Origin: Cercis canadensis
Lineage: Eukaryota > Streptophyta > Magnoliopsida > Fabales > Fabaceae
Direction of reading: 5' to 3'
Assembly: GCA_003255065.1 (NCBI GenBank)
Contig: QAOA01005666.1
Span: forward strand, 537,762 to 601,761
DNA: 64,000 bases
This document shows, piece after piece, positions 38,032 to 50,946 of this stretch (positions are counted from its first letter, which is position 1; each line of letters opens with the position of its first letter). The position numbers were made by a program, and so were the translations under genes. The notes beneath the pieces are model-generated. The model did not search any database. It was not told the DNA's origin and saw only the letters and a list, made by a program, of their open reading frames with translations.

Positions 38032-39734
38032 ACTATGAGGACAAGCAAATTGGCAGAGATTTAACATTTTACTGCCCAATGCTGGTTGATTATAGTTAAC
38101 ATTAAGCGTTTTAGCTGTGTTACCTGTCAAAGTTAGTTGTGCTAGGATTTTCAAGAATCTACCAATTAAAGCACTAGAATGAAGGTAACTTGAGTAGAGC
38201 AAGTTTTTTTTTTTTTCCCTCCCTTAGTTTCTTTAATTTTTCCACATTTCTAATTCATCTTGTTCTATATAGTTTCTCAGCAACCAAACATAGTTTCTTC
38301 TTGCATTTGAGTAACTCTATGTTTTGATACGTAATTTGGGCGAAATAAAATAGATTATACATATAATTTTAATCGTCAATTTTAATTGAGATATGATATC
38401 ATTTATAATATTAAATAATTAAATGTACTGTGTATATATATATGACATGGATGCCAAACCTATTAGGAATTTAGGATGACTTATAAAAAAAAAAGAGTTA
38501 AATATCTTTTTCTTCCCTTAATTATTTTTCAAATATCATTTTAGTCCTTAATTTATTTTTTGTGTTACTTTAGTCATCGAATAATCACTCTGCCCTATCA
38601 AATTAGTCTATTAAGTGATTATTTTTTGTGCTACGAATGACTAATTTGGTGGGCAATGTGATTATTTAAAGACTAAAGTAACACTAAAAATAAATTAAGA
38701 ACTAAAGTGACATTTAAAAAATAATTTAATGATAAAAAAGATAATCTACTTTAAAAAGAATATGAAAAGCTTGTCTCTTTTAATGGCAATGGGTGACCAT
38801 TAATTTGAGAGCGGCAAGATTAGGCAGCGAATTTCAATTTTCAATGTGTTATGAATTTTGGATTTCTTGCCCGATCCACACGTGATTCATGGAAAAGTAT
38901 CTTAAATTAAAAAGATATGTTAAAAAAAAATATATATTTGTGAATTTTATGTTCGAAATCATAATTATAACAAAAAAAGAAAAAGAAAAAAAAAAAGGGG
39001 TTTGTGTTGACTTTCTTATAAGATGCCATCATGTTACTATGGTTACAACTTACAACTCTTCTCTTTGCCTATTTTCGAGGAAGAAAATCAACAAATTGCA
39101 TGTCATAGTAATAAGAAGAAATTATATATTTCTAAGTATCTCTCACATGAGTCATATAATTCCATTTTGGTGCCCTGTCACCATATGTGGTTATTTTGTT
39201 ATGTTTGTTGTTATCATACAATACACACGTGGTTCGGTTACTTAGTTTGTTTATCAAATATTAATTCTGTATGGTAATTCTATTTGGATATATAAATAAT
39301 TTTAGTAGTATAACTATGTGGTTGTTGTGTTTTAACATGAAAAATGCCACTCATGACATATCACGTCTATTATATCCAAAATATCAATACCAAACATTTA
39401 AATTTCTAACCAAAATACCTAAACTTTCCCTATGTTTTATGTCTATCCTAAGTTCTTTTAGGGTTTGTTTGGGAGTTTTTTTGGAGGGAAAAGGAGAGGA
39501 GAGTAGAAGAAAGAGAGAGAAAGGAATGGAAGGGAAAGGGAAAGGTTTTTCTCTCATTTGTTTGGATGTTTAAAATGAACAAAATGAGAGGAAAGGAAAT
39601 GAAAAGTCATGTTGTAAAGTATTTTTACTAATCTACCATTTATTATTAAAAAAGACATATTTAATATAAAATTAAAGAATATAATATACTTCTTTCTTTT
39701 TCTATCTTATATCTCTCATATTTCTTTCTCTCTC
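38032..39734 (+). repeat. Direct duplication, copy 1, ending at a single N
   Basis: About 1703 bases starting ACTATGAGGACAAGC. It recurs at 39736-41439 with roughly 99 percent identity by eye; differences are mostly homopolymer lengths and scattered substitutions. Copy 1 stops inside the left end of a MITE and is joined through one N to the start of copy 2. It contains no gene. This arrangement is more like two overlapping contigs or alleles laid end to end than a true tandem duplication. Confidence 0.9.
38495..38751. mobile_element. Inverted-repeat MITE (GAGTTAAATATC family), first copy
   Basis: The left arm starts GAGTTAAATATC and the right arm ends GATAATCTACTT. The phrases AATTTATTTTTTGTGTTACT and AGTAACACTAAAAATAAATT pair across the centre. 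Its second copy in the duplicated segment is at about 40204-40453. Confidence 0.65.
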
Positions 39735-39735
39735 N
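39735..39735. other. Single N at contig junction
   Basis: One ambiguous base exactly at the boundary between the two 1.7 kb copies. The same pattern is seen at 61545. Confidence 0.9.
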
Positions 39736-41439
39736 ACTATGAGGACAAGCAAATTGGCAGAGATTTAACATTTTACTGCCCAATGCTGGTTGATTATAGT
39801 TAACATTAAGCGTTTTAGCTGTGTTACCTGTCAAAGTTAGTTGTGCTAGGATTTTCAAGAATCTACCAATTAAAGCACTAGAATGAAGGTAACTTGAGTA
39901 GAGCAAGTTTTTTTTTTTTTCCCTCCCTTAGTTTCTTTAATTTTTCCACATTTCTAATTCATCTTGTTCTATATAGTTTCTCAGCAACCAAACATAGTTT
40001 CTTCTTGCATTTGAGTAACTCTATGTTTTGATACGTAATTTGGGCGAAATAAAATAGATTATACATATAATTTTAATCGTCAATTTTAATTGAGATATGA
40101 TATCATTTATAATATTAAATAATTAAATGTACTGTGTATATATATATGACATGGATGCCAAACCTATTAGGAATTTAGGATGACTTATAAAAAAAAAAAG
40201 AGAGTTAAATATATTTTTCTTCCCTTAATTATTTTTCAAATATCATTTTAGTCCTTAATTTATTTTTTGTGTTACTTTAGTCATCGAATAATCACTCTGC
40301 CCTATCAAATTAGTCTATTAAGTGATTATTTTTTGTACTACGAATGACTAATTTGGTGGGCAATGTGATTATTTAAAGACTAAAGTAACACTAAAAATAA
40401 ATTAAGAACTAAAGTGACATTTGAAAAATAATTTAATGATAAAAAAGATAATCTACTTTAAAAAGAATATGAAAAGCTTGTCTTTTTTAATGGCAATGGG
40501 TGACCATTAATTTGAGAGCGGCAACATTAGGCAGCGAATTTCAATTTTCAATGTGTCATGAATTTTGGATTTCTTGCCCGATCCACACGTGATTCATGGA
40601 AAAATATCTTAAATTAAAAAGATATGTTAAAAAAATAAATAAATATTTGTGAATTTTATGTTCGAAATCATAATTATAGCCAAAAGAAAAAGAAAAAAAA
40701 ACGGGTTTGTGTTAACTTTCTTATAAGATGCCATCATGTTACTATGGTTACAACTTACAACTCTTCTCTTTGCCTATTTTCGAGGAAGAAAATCAACAAA
40801 TTGCATGTCATAGTAATAAGAAGAAATTATATATTTCTAAGTATCTCTCACATGAGTCATATAATTCCATTTTGGTGCCCTGTCACCATATGTGGTTATT
40901 TTGTTATGTTTATTGTTATCATACAATACACACGTGGTTCGGTTACTTAGTTTGTTTATCAAATATTAATTCTGTATGGTAATTCTATTTGGATATATAA
41001 ATAATTTTAGTAGTATAACTATGTGGTTGTTGTGTTTTAACATGAAAAATGCCACTCATGACATATCACGTCTATTATATCCAAAATATCAATACCAAAC
41101 ATTTAAATTTCTAACCAAAATACCTAAACTTTCCCTATGTTTTATGTCTATCCTAAGTTCTTTTAGGGTTTGTTTGGGAGTTTTTTTGGAGGGAAAAGGA
41201 GAGGAGAGTAGAAGAAAGAGAGAGAAAGGAATGGAAGGGAAAGGGAAAGGTTTTTCTCTCCTTTGTTTGGATGTTTAAAATGAACAAAATGAGAGGAAAG
41301 GAAATGAAAAGTCATGTTGTAAAGTATTTTTACTAATCTACCATTTATTATTAAAAAAGACATATTTAATATAAAATTAAAGAATATAATATACTTCTTT
41401 CTTTTTCTATCTTATATCTCTCATATTTCTTTCTCTCTC
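39736..41439 (+). repeat. Direct duplication, copy 2
   Basis: Second copy of the 1.7 kb segment. Unlike copy 1 it continues into the complete MITE at 41166-41909 and onward unique sequence, so this copy reflects the real continuation of the chromosome. It holds the second copy of the GAGTTAAATAT-type MITE at about 40204-40453. Confidence 0.9.
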
Positions 41440-41909
41440 ACTCTCTAAAATAATCAATTAATTTACTGTTTTCTAGAAATATTGACATTCTTGACGTTGA
41501 TCTCAATTAATTTACTATTTTCTTTCTCTCTCATATTTCTTTGTTAATTTCTGGAAAATTTAATTATTATTTTATATTTATTAGCCGAACACATGTAAGC
41601 CTTATCCTTTGAAGGCTTAGATTTTTGCCATCTTGCATTGCACCTAGTGCCAAAACTGAGAACAATGACACAAGGGAGTACGGGGTAAGACAAAATAGTA
41701 TGGGCAAAATAGTAAATTAATTCTTTACCTCTCCAAACCCTCCAATTTGGGGGGTTGAAATTTATGGATAGAAAAAGGAGTGCAGGGTTTAGAGTTCAAC
41801 CCCTAGTTCCCCTCCCCTTTCAAACTAAAACTCCCAAACAAAGGAGTGGACTCTCTCATTCCTCTACTATCCTCTCATTTCCCCTCTAAAAAAACTCCCA
41901 AACAAACCC
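41166..41909. mobile_element. Tourist/Harbinger-like MITE, 744 bp, TTA target
   Basis: Ends GGGTTTGTTTGGGAG and CTCCCAAACAAACCC are perfect inverted repeats, flanked by TTA at 41163-41165 and 41910-41912. The left arm is GA-rich (GGAAAAGGAGAGGAGAG) and the right arm CT-rich. It is related to the shorter element at 8489-8955. No transposase was seen. Confidence 0.8.
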
Positions 41910-41912
41910 TTA

Positions 41913-42570
<658 letters not shown>

Positions 42571-42789
42571 TTAATGTTTATGCAGAAACTTAGAGAATTC
42601 TCTTTGTTGAAATGTGAACATTGGAAGTCAGTTCTGCATTATTCCTGCTTGGAAAAGAACACTATTTGGACTTCAAATTTTGGTGCAGAGTTCTTAAACA
42701 GAATAGATTGTTGGACAATGAGAGGAATTTATATTTTGTTCCCACTATTGAAATTCAAATTGAAAGAGAAGGAAACCTAACAGTTGTTT

Positions 42790-42925
42790 GATTTTATTAG
42801 AGGGCTACATAAGAAGGCTACATGCAATTTCTTAAAGTCTCACCTCACCCGTCCCAATAAGATTTGAATTCACTAATTCCACCATAAAATATCAAATACT
42901 TAACCATTAAGACACATTATCTTTT
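42790..42925 (-). mobile_element. Possible tRNA-derived SINE
   Basis: On the minus strand GTCTTAATGGTTAAG resembles an A-box and GAATTCAAATCTT, about 40 bases on, resembles a B-box. No target duplication was found, so the assignment is tentative. Confidence 0.35.
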
Positions 42926-44012
42926 CTTTCTTTCCTTTGTTCCTTGTTCGTTTACATTTAACCCTACAACAGCCAATGTTTGCCTCAAGTATTAGTCAAA
43001 GAATTAAATTAGTTATATATAATATTATTCTTTATATATTGTACATGAAAGTTTCTTTGACTATGCATCAATTTGGATCTAGTCTTGTCATGTGATTCAT
43101 GCTATAGATATTTGAACTGTGCATTTGATTTAAAGCTCATCTAAATCATATATTATGTATTGCCATATCAGCATTTCTCTATAACATAAATCATATGATA
43201 TGATTAGATCCAAATCCCTTTGGTTATGCAGTTGAGCGTTCAATTCTTGTTGCACCCATTGTTCATAATTAAATTTAGTTTCATCACAAGATACAGTAAG
43301 ATTATACTTTGTTTACGTTTCAAGTTCAAAGAAATTTTGTTAAAGGCATATTAAATATAAAACTATTATTAAACTTTTATCTAATTACTTAATTTTTTTT
43401 TTGGTTAGTTTTAGAGTTTTTTTGAAGTGTCAAATTATCAAAATCAAAGCTACATTAATTGCATTTTCTAATTTTATCTTCCCAAGACATAGTATCTCCA
43501 TTAAATGGTCAGCTGAAAAGAAATTTTAAGTTCTTCCATAAAAATGATTCTTTGGTAGGATAAGTAACTTTTTAAATATCATTTAATAACTTCCTAATCC
43601 TTGTACATCTTTCTTAAGTAACACTCATAAAGAATTAGAGTGTTTAGTGTTTGACATATATTGAAATATTGAATCACTTAATTTTAAAGAGCTTCAATAC
43701 CAAAATCAAAAATTCATTTTATAAAAAAATACCTAAGTTAATTGGGAGATAGATTAAGGGAGTAGCATAAACAACTTCATTTATTTTTTACTATAATTTT
43801 AAATTTAAATACGAATTCAATATAAATTATTTAATACAACCCCATTTACTAAAAAGACAGTGATACATTTACAAGTAAAATGATGCTCTTACATATTATT
43901 ACCATTACACTATAATTTATTTTTTAGTTTATTAAAGATTATAGAATAAAAAATAAATCATAATCTCTCCACTATGTCCCAATAAAATTTAAACATTAAA
44001 CTTCTATAATAA

Positions 44013-44040
44013 TTTGTTTGTTTGTTTGTTTGTTTGTTTG
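44013..44040 (+). repeat. TTTG microsatellite
   Basis: Seven perfect TTTG units about 550 bases before the DXS start codon. Confidence 0.85.
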
Positions 44041-44355
44041 TATACATCGAAAACAGTATAGTCAACTATTGGAATTGGGCATCTCCTTTGGACGTTACAC
44101 CATGTTTTGTACATGATCAGATGTAAGGTGAAGATGTGACCCTTGGGAAAGAGGTATCAACATCCACTGTATTTATCTATGAATCTATCCATTAAGTGAT
44201 TTCCAGTGACGTGGCCCAATGACAGAGCACCTCCCTTCGGGCACAGACACTGGTGCCTTTGTAACGACAAGAGTCACAATGCACAAAATGCTCCAACGAG
44301 ACCACCTTGGAATCCGTCACCGTTGGTCAATTTCACTGCCACTCTCTCTCGACTC

Positions 44356-44364
44356 TATTTATAA
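44356..44364 (+). promoter_or_regulatory. Likely TATA box of DXS
   Basis: TATTTATAA lies 231-239 bases before the ATG, followed by a C/T-rich leader typical of plant transcription starts. Confidence 0.55.
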
Positions 44365-44594
44365 CCCACTCAAGTCCTTTCCCCCTTTACTTATTTATTC
44401 ACCTCCTCCCCTTCCACTCCCATCATCCCTTTTTCTTGGTGGGAAAATACACATCCCCCCATTTCGCCTTCCCTCTCTCTCTTTCTCTTTGCTCTTGATT
44501 TGTGCCTTTTCACTTCTTGACGTGTATACTCTGTTTCATTTTCTGGGTATTTCTTGTTTTCAGCTCTGATTGTGTTGTTCTCGTCATACTTGTA

Positions 44595-47500
44595 ATGGCT
44601 CTTTCTACATTCTCATTTCCTGCTCATGTGAACCAAGCAACAGCTTTGGATCTTCAAAAATCAATTCTTCTTGGTTCCCACTCCCAATGGGGAGCAGGTT
44701 TAATATCTCAATCTCAGGAGCACAGGCTCTACCAGGTAAGGAAATATTTAACTTGTGCAGTTCACTACAAGTCAACCATTATGTGAAACAAGGAACACCC
44801 ATTTATAGCTTTTTCTCATATTATGCAAATCTTGCTAATTTCTTTCTCGCTCTAATTTTATTTTTTTGGTTGAGTTTGAGTCATCTTGCATGTGAAAGAG
44901 GGGATATCTGGAGGAAAACCAATGAAAAACTAGTTCAGAATCTTTGGTTTTTTTGATTTTTTTTCTTTTATACTCGTTATTTTCAGTTGCTTTCGAGTCT
45001 CAAAATTGAATTGGGACTTGCTGAAACAAATGGTTTTCTTATTCTGATTCTTGAAAGGTGAAGAAAAGGCCAGCTGGGGTTTATGCATCACTGTCAGAGA
45101 GGGGGGAATATCCATCGCAGAGACCACCAACTCCACTACTGGACACCATAAACTATCCAATTCACATGAAAAATCTCTCAGCCAAGGTAAATGACTGAAA
45201 GCATATATAAGTTATATTCCTTATAGCTTAACAAGAAAATTTGATTTTTATATTCTCGATAATGATGTAGGAGCTAAAACAACTCTCGGATGAGCTGCGT
45301 TCTGATATTATATTCAATGTTTCTAAAACTGGAGGCCATCTGGGTTCAAGCCTTGGTGTTGTAGAGCTCACCGTTGCCCTTCACTATGTCTTCAACACCC
45401 CTCAAGACAAGATATTGTGGGATGTTGGTCATCAGGTTGGATATCACCTTTTAGTATTTTGTTGCTTTTCTGGGAGATGGAAGTTGTTCTTAAATAGAAA
45501 GTCTTGTATGAATTTGCAGTCTTACCCGCATAAAATACTCACTGGTAGAAGGGATAAGATGCACACCATGAGGCAGACAAATGGGTTGTCTGGGTTTACC
45601 AAGCGTTCTGAGAGTGAATTTGATTGTTTTGGCACTGGTCACAGTTCAACTACCATATCAGCAGGACTAGGTATTTCTTCTCCTTGGTCTCTGATATTTA
45701 AATTTCAGCATAGAATTGATCAAAGTATAATTTTTCAATAATCAGAAGATGGTATAAGCTCTATTCCATGCTTATCTTAGTTGGAGGTTGTGCTCATCAT
45801 ACATATTTGACTGTAATGAAGATACTGGGAATAAAGTTACAATTCTGATCTGTTTTTCTTATTCTTAATTTTAAAAATATATGATCAATCAGTTGACTAC
45901 AATAAATTTCTGGAATTTCACCATTGCTTGACAAGAAACACACAATAGAATTTTGTGAGTTGGTTTTAACTTTAACCTTTGAAAACTCATTGAACAAACA
46001 GGAATGGCTGTTGGGAGGGATCTGAAGGGAAAGAAGAATCAAGTGGTTGCCGTTATTGGTGATGGTGCTATGACAGCAGGCCAAGCTTATGAAGCCATGA
46101 ATAATGCTGGATATCTTGATTCTGACATGATTGTTATTCTGAATGACAACAAACAGGTCTCTCTACCCACTGCGTCCCTTGATGGACCCATTCCACCTGT
46201 AGGGGCTTTGAGCAGTGCTCTCAGTAGGTTGCAATCAAACAGGCCCCTCAGAGAATTGAGAGAGGTTGCCAAGGTGAGTTAAGAAGTACATGTGTATATT
46301 AATGAGGCAATTTACGAAAGTCTTATTGAATCTTATTCTCTTCAAAATGGGACTTTTGCAGGGAGTAACCAAACAAATAGGTGGCCCTATGCATGAGTTG
46401 GCTTCAAAAGTTGATGAGTATGCTCGTGGCATGATCAGTGGTTCTGGATCTACACTATTTGAAGAGCTTGGACTCTACTATATTGGTCCTGTTGATGGTC
46501 ACAACATAGATGATCTTGTTTCCATTCTCAAAGAAGTTAAAAGTACTAGAACAACTGGTCCTGTTCTGATTCATGTTGTCACTGAGAAAGGCCGGGGATA
46601 CCCATATGCAGAAAAAGCAGATGACAAGTACCATGGTAAAGTCACATTTCAATTTTGTTTAGTGCTTCATCAATATGATTTATCCAATAAATATTTTGGT
46701 CATTTTACATTATAATCTTTCTAACCATGTAGTCAAATACATCCTTTTGAGCAATTACTGACATAAAGTCTGCAACTGTAACGTTGACTAATTAGTGTCC
46801 ATCATTATGCCCTTAGAAGCAGAATTAATCAAACTTAAAAAGGAAACTAATGTACCATATAATTTTGTAAAATATAAACATTGACTCGTTAAATTTATCA
46901 TAAATTTATGACATGGTTTGATTTGACAGGAGTTGCCAAGTTTGACCCTGCAACTGGAAAGCAATTCAAGACCAAGCTTCCCACCCAGTCTTACACAACA
47001 TATTTCGCAGAGGCTTTGATTGCTGAAGCAGAAGCAGACAAAAACATTGTTGGAATTCATGCTGCAATGGGAGGTGGAACTGGCATGAATCTCTTCCTTC
47101 GCCGGTTCCCAACAAGATGCTTTGATGTGGGGATAGCAGAACAGCATGCTGTTACTTTTGCTGCCGGTCTCGCTTGTGAAGGTCTGAAGCCATTTTGTGC
47201 CATTTACTCATCATTCATGCAGAGGGCCTATGACCAGGTAATCTAAATATAACATGACAATATTAGTTGAGAGAATGAACCAAGTGAATAATGTCAACTT
47301 TGTAATCATTGCTGTAAATATGTGGTGTGGTGTCCATTCCACAGGTGGTGCATGATGTGGATTTGCAGAAGCTGCCTGTAAGATTTGCAATGGATAGAGC
47401 TGGACTAGTAGGAGCAGATGGCCCCACACATTGTGGAGCTTTTGATGTCACCTTTATGGCATGCCTACCTAACATGGTGGTGATGGCTCCTTCTGATGAA

Positions 47501-48277
47501 GCAGAGCTTTTTCACATGGTTGCCACTGCATCTGCCATTGATGATCGACCCAGTTGTTTCAGATACCCAAGGGGGAATGGTGTTGGTGTAGAACTTCCAC
47601 CAGGGAATAAAGGCATTCCTCTAGAGGTAAATTAGAACTGAGTCTATACATGTCTTTGAGGGAGATTTTGAAGAGCAGTTCTGTAAATTAACACAATGTT
47701 TCTTTGCTGATATTTTGACAGATTGGGAAAGGTAGAATACTGATTGAAGGGGAAAGAGTGGCTCTCCTGGGCTATGGAACAGCTGTTCAGAGCTGTTTGG
47801 CTGCTGCTTCCTTGTTGGAAAGTCATGGCCTACGTCTAACAGTTGCCGATGCACGTTTCTGCAAGCCATTGGATCATGCCCTTATCCGCAGCCTAGCAAA
47901 AACACATGAGGTTCTAATCACAGTAGAAGAAGGATCTATTGGAGGATTTGGTTCTCATGTTGCTCAATTCATGGCCCTTGATGGTCTTTTAGATGGAAAA
48001 CTGAAGGTAAAAATTCTAAACAAGGTTTTTCATTTCAACTTGAATTACTTGCATTTACTTTTTAGTGGTAGAACTTCTTACTGATAATGAATTAGTACTT
48101 GAGAACTCATATTCATTCCTTATGCAGTGGAGGCCAATGGTTCTTCCTGATAGATATATAGACCATGGATCATCCGCTGATCAATTGGCTCTAGCTGGTC
48201 TCACACCATCTCAAATAGCAGCTACAGTTTTTAACGTACTTGGGCAAACAAGAGAGGCACTGGAGGTCATGACATAA
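44595..48277 (+). CDS. DXS1: 1-deoxy-D-xylulose-5-phosphate synthase, class 1
   Basis: First and often rate-limiting enzyme of the plastid MEP isoprenoid pathway; it condenses pyruvate with glyceraldehyde 3-phosphate using thiamine diphosphate and magnesium. Ten exons: 44595-44735, 45058-45186, 45271-45435, 45520-45670, 46002-46273, 46362-46635, 46930-47237, 47345-47626, 47722-48006, 48128-48277; joined length 718 residues, normal for plants. Residues 1 to about 55 are a Ser/Ala-rich plastid transit peptide. [12 protein letters not shown], the thiamine diphosphate motif GDGAMT (215-220) to NDN (243-245), and the transketolase motif [18 protein letters not shown] are intact. All splice sites are GT-AG. 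The [10 protein letters not shown] and [19 protein letters not shown] segment fits the class 1 (housekeeping, photosynthetic) type. Confidence 0.97.
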
Positions 48278-48799
48278 AAAAACAAAACGAAAAAAGAAAA
48301 AGGTTGTGAAAGGGTTCAATATTTTTGCTCCTTGTGTACAAAGTATAATATTAGCATGTGATGTATGGAAGTGGGCGTAGCAGGTTATAAAATGTTATTA
48401 CCATAGTTTCTAATGAGTGTGGTGTTTATGTAGTCCTTTATTTCCCAAAAATAGAAAAACTTTGTCTTAGTTTTTTTTATCTTTTTTTCATAAAAAAGAT
48501 TTCGTTCCTACAAAGCAAAGTTTACCAAACAGCAATAGTTAAAGAATATTCCCAATAAGAATAAAACGAAGTTTTACAAGTAAATGAAATACGACATGTA
48601 CAAGTATAGATGATATGCACTTTTAGTCTGCTTTCATTTTATCTTATTCCGTGCAGATGGTCCCTACAAGAGCTTGATTTCCACACTTCAAATTTAGTCA
48701 AAACTAAGACATGGAACGTGTTTCACATTTTTTCACTTAGATCAATTGGAACAACTATTTTCACATTCTCTCTTTCCTAGATCAAATATTGAGAATTTA
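48278..48799. other. 3' flank of DXS
   Basis: Contains the DXS 3' UTR, with an A-rich stretch right after the stop and AT-rich DNA beyond. No gene was seen. Confidence 0.5.
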
Positions 48800-48808
48800 T
48801 TGTAAATA

Positions 48809-49688
48809 GAGTAAAATATTATTTTAGTTAATAATTTATTTTTGGTGTAATTTTAATATTTTAATTTATGTTCTGTCGGCTAATTTAATCTTTCTTCTAA
48901 GTCAGTTAATGAAATTAAATAGAAAAATTCACATGAGACGTTTAAGTGCTAACGACTCCTCCCCTACACATAGACATTGTACTCTATCACAGCATTCTTA
49001 GGAAGCTGAGGCGTAAATGCCCTGTGCTCTTCCCACTAGTTTGGAACTCTGCTCTGGCCCTTGATCATCCATCATCACCGTCATTCCTAAAGCTGTGGAC
49101 GACGTGTTAGTAATCGGTGACTCACCCACTATTGTCGCTGTTGGGTTTGGTCCGGTGAGAATGTCATGGAGGTAGAAGTGCAAGTGAGAACTGAGGAGAA
49201 GAAAAATGATGACGGGCACAAAGAAAATGAGAGAGGTGGTAGTAAGTTTTGCAAGTGGATCAAAACAACCCGATAGAACCCAGATAAATTTATCTCTTAC
49301 CGATATTATAACAAAATCAAATTGCAATCTTTTGTCACGTTAGATTTATTCTTTTCACCTAGAGAAATGAAAACGAGAATAAGAAATGCAAAACTTACCC
49401 TGTAATCTCCAATTTAGCCATGGCTGATCTACCCCTTGCAAAATGAGAAATGAGAAACAAGGTTTATTTTATTTTTATTTTTTTAATGTGTCACGTCATC
49501 ACATAACGGCCACATCAATATTTAACGTGTAACATAAATTTTTCTATTCAATCTCACTAACAGACTTAGATAGAGGACTAAATCGACCAACAAAACATAA
49601 ATTGAATAACTAAAATGACATAAAAAATAAATTAGAGACTAAAGTGACATCGTGATAATTTTTCAATGACTAAAATGATATTTTACTC
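48809..49688. mobile_element. Mutator-like element carrying a gene fragment (Pack-MULE-like)
   Basis: 880 bases with long inverted ends. The left end GAGTAAAATATTATTTTAGT and the right end (complement GAGTAAAATATCATTTTAGT) match, and the similarity continues for roughly 150 bases through phrases such as TTTATGTTYTGTYGG. The flanks TTGTAAATA (48800-48808) and TTATAAATA (49689-49697) match at eight of nine bases. The interior is not transposase but part of a dirigent protein gene. The terminal sequence is shared with the small MITEs at 12671-12922 and 38495-38751. Confidence 0.8.
48998..49255 (-). pseudogene. Captured 5' part of a dirigent protein gene
   Basis: The minus-strand frame reads LAKLTTTSLIFF (signal-peptide-like hydrophobic start), HLHFYLHDILTGPNPTA, then TNTSSTALGM and SSKLVGRAQGIYASAS, the N-terminal half of plant dirigent proteins, which direct stereoselective phenoxy-radical coupling in lignan formation. 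The expected start Met before AKL is a Leu codon and the frame stops at TAA where the family continues with glutamine. The C-terminal half is absent, so it cannot make a dirigent protein. It sits wholly between Mutator-type ends. Confidence 0.82.
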
Positions 49689-49697
49689 TTATAAATA

Positions 49698-49954
49698 ACA
49701 CTACTCTTCTATCTAATTTGTTAGAAAGAAAAAAGCACAATCATTTTATATAATTTTGTGTACAAAGAGAAATAAGAAAAAGAAAAGAAGGGGAAAAGTT
49801 CAGCCCCTTAGATAGATCACTTAGTATTATATAAGAAAATACTCTTAAGCGTGTGCTCTTAGTTGTGATTAAGGGTTTGAGATCTAGTAAAAATATTATT
49901 GAAAAATAAAAAATTGTATTACTCTATCTCTTAAATGAGATTAGTCTCATGTAG
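49698..49954. other. Spacer with possible SINE scrap
   Basis: The phrase AAGGGTTTGAGATCTAGTA and, about 60 bases on, GATTAGTCTCATGTAGG resemble the B-box region and 3' part of the SINE at 51371-51545. It is too eroded to delimit. No gene. Confidence 0.35.
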
Positions 49955-50238
49955 GTATGTGATGCTCAAGGTGTGGTTTTGGCCCTCAACAATAGGGAGA
50001 AGTTCCTCTCTCCGTTAGGCTTACTTTTAGAGGACATCCATGCACTGACTCGTGAATTCTAAAGTATCTCCTTTAGCTGGATTTCTAGACAAGCTAATGT
50101 TGCTGCTGATAAGCTAGCAAAGTATGGCGTTTCTGTTTCTATGTTGTTGGTTTGGCATGACCAGCCACCTTCTTTTCTTTCAGATGTTTTTTCAGTGGTT
50201 TCTTAATGGAAAGTCCATTTTCAGATAAAAAAAAAAAA
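49955..50238 (+). pseudogene. LINE (L1-type) 3' remnant with RNase H-like tail
   Basis: The plus-strand frame from 49961 encodes DAQGVVLALNNREK, LLLEDIHALTREF, a stop, then FSWISRQANVAADKLAKYG and PPSFLSDVFSVVS before TAA at 50204-50206. This is the RNase H-like C-terminus found in plant non-LTR retrotransposons, where HVxRxANxxADxLAK is characteristic. A short 3' tail ends in a run of A at 50227-50238. It is 5'-truncated and dead. Confidence 0.75.
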
Positions 50239-50946
50239 GTGAGAATACTTCTCATATTAACTAAAAAAATATAAAAAAGAAGAGGACAAGTTTACACATT
50301 TAGGCAAATGCAATATGCACAGGTATTCTATTGATGGTAACATGCAAAGACGTTATGCCAATCACATCATTTGTTGTTCCTCCCCCCTTTCCCTCTTTTT
50401 CTGCGTTGACAACCACACATTAAAGACCAAACGAACGCACTATGATACACTAATTTTATTTTATAGATTGGTGCTTTTGTTGGAGTACACAAATTATCAT
50501 TTATGGTTTAGTAGGAGGCACACGGCCAAGAGTGTGCACACGTAAATTAAGCATAAATGGACAAAGCAAAAGGTGTTTCACATTTGTTCCAATCCTTCAT
50601 TGCCATAGAAAAAAATAAAAGGCGCACAATAAATAATTTGTCAACCTCAACAAAGTGGACTTGTCATAATTCGTTTACAGGGGAAAAGATAAGAGTTGAA
50701 AATTGTCAGTGGGAAATGGGAACTCCTCATTTTGTTTGGGTTTCTAAACGAAGAAAAAGATGCAGTGAATTAGTCTTTGAGGGAATAAAGGGTCACTGCC
50801 CAATTGTTTTCTCCAATAATTAAGAAGTAACGAAATCTTATTCTATATAAAACAAGTTCATTATTAATTGCCTATATATAAAGGACTACTATTATTAAAT
50901 ATTGTAAACAAAATTAATTATTAAGGTGATATGTGTTATTTATTTT
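50239..50946. other. Intergenic, no gene seen
   Basis: AT-rich spacer. An 88-codon frame at 50557-50823 has no recognisable family and no clear signals, so I do not call it. Confidence 0.45.

Larger units (their letters stand above)
42571..44340. other. Intergenic upstream of DXS
   Basis: AT-rich spacer. A possible minus-strand SINE lies at about 42790-42925. A TTTG microsatellite occupies 44013-44040. No gene was recognised. Confidence 0.45.

Noticed and set aside
38889..39573. Several 60-118 codon frames in the 1.7 kb repeat, seen again at 40728-41278
   Set aside because: They occur in MITE and spacer sequence, overlap each other in different frames and appear twice only because of the N-split duplication.
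50557..50823. 88-codon plus-strand frame
   Set aside because: No recognisable motif and ordinary length for chance in this composition.
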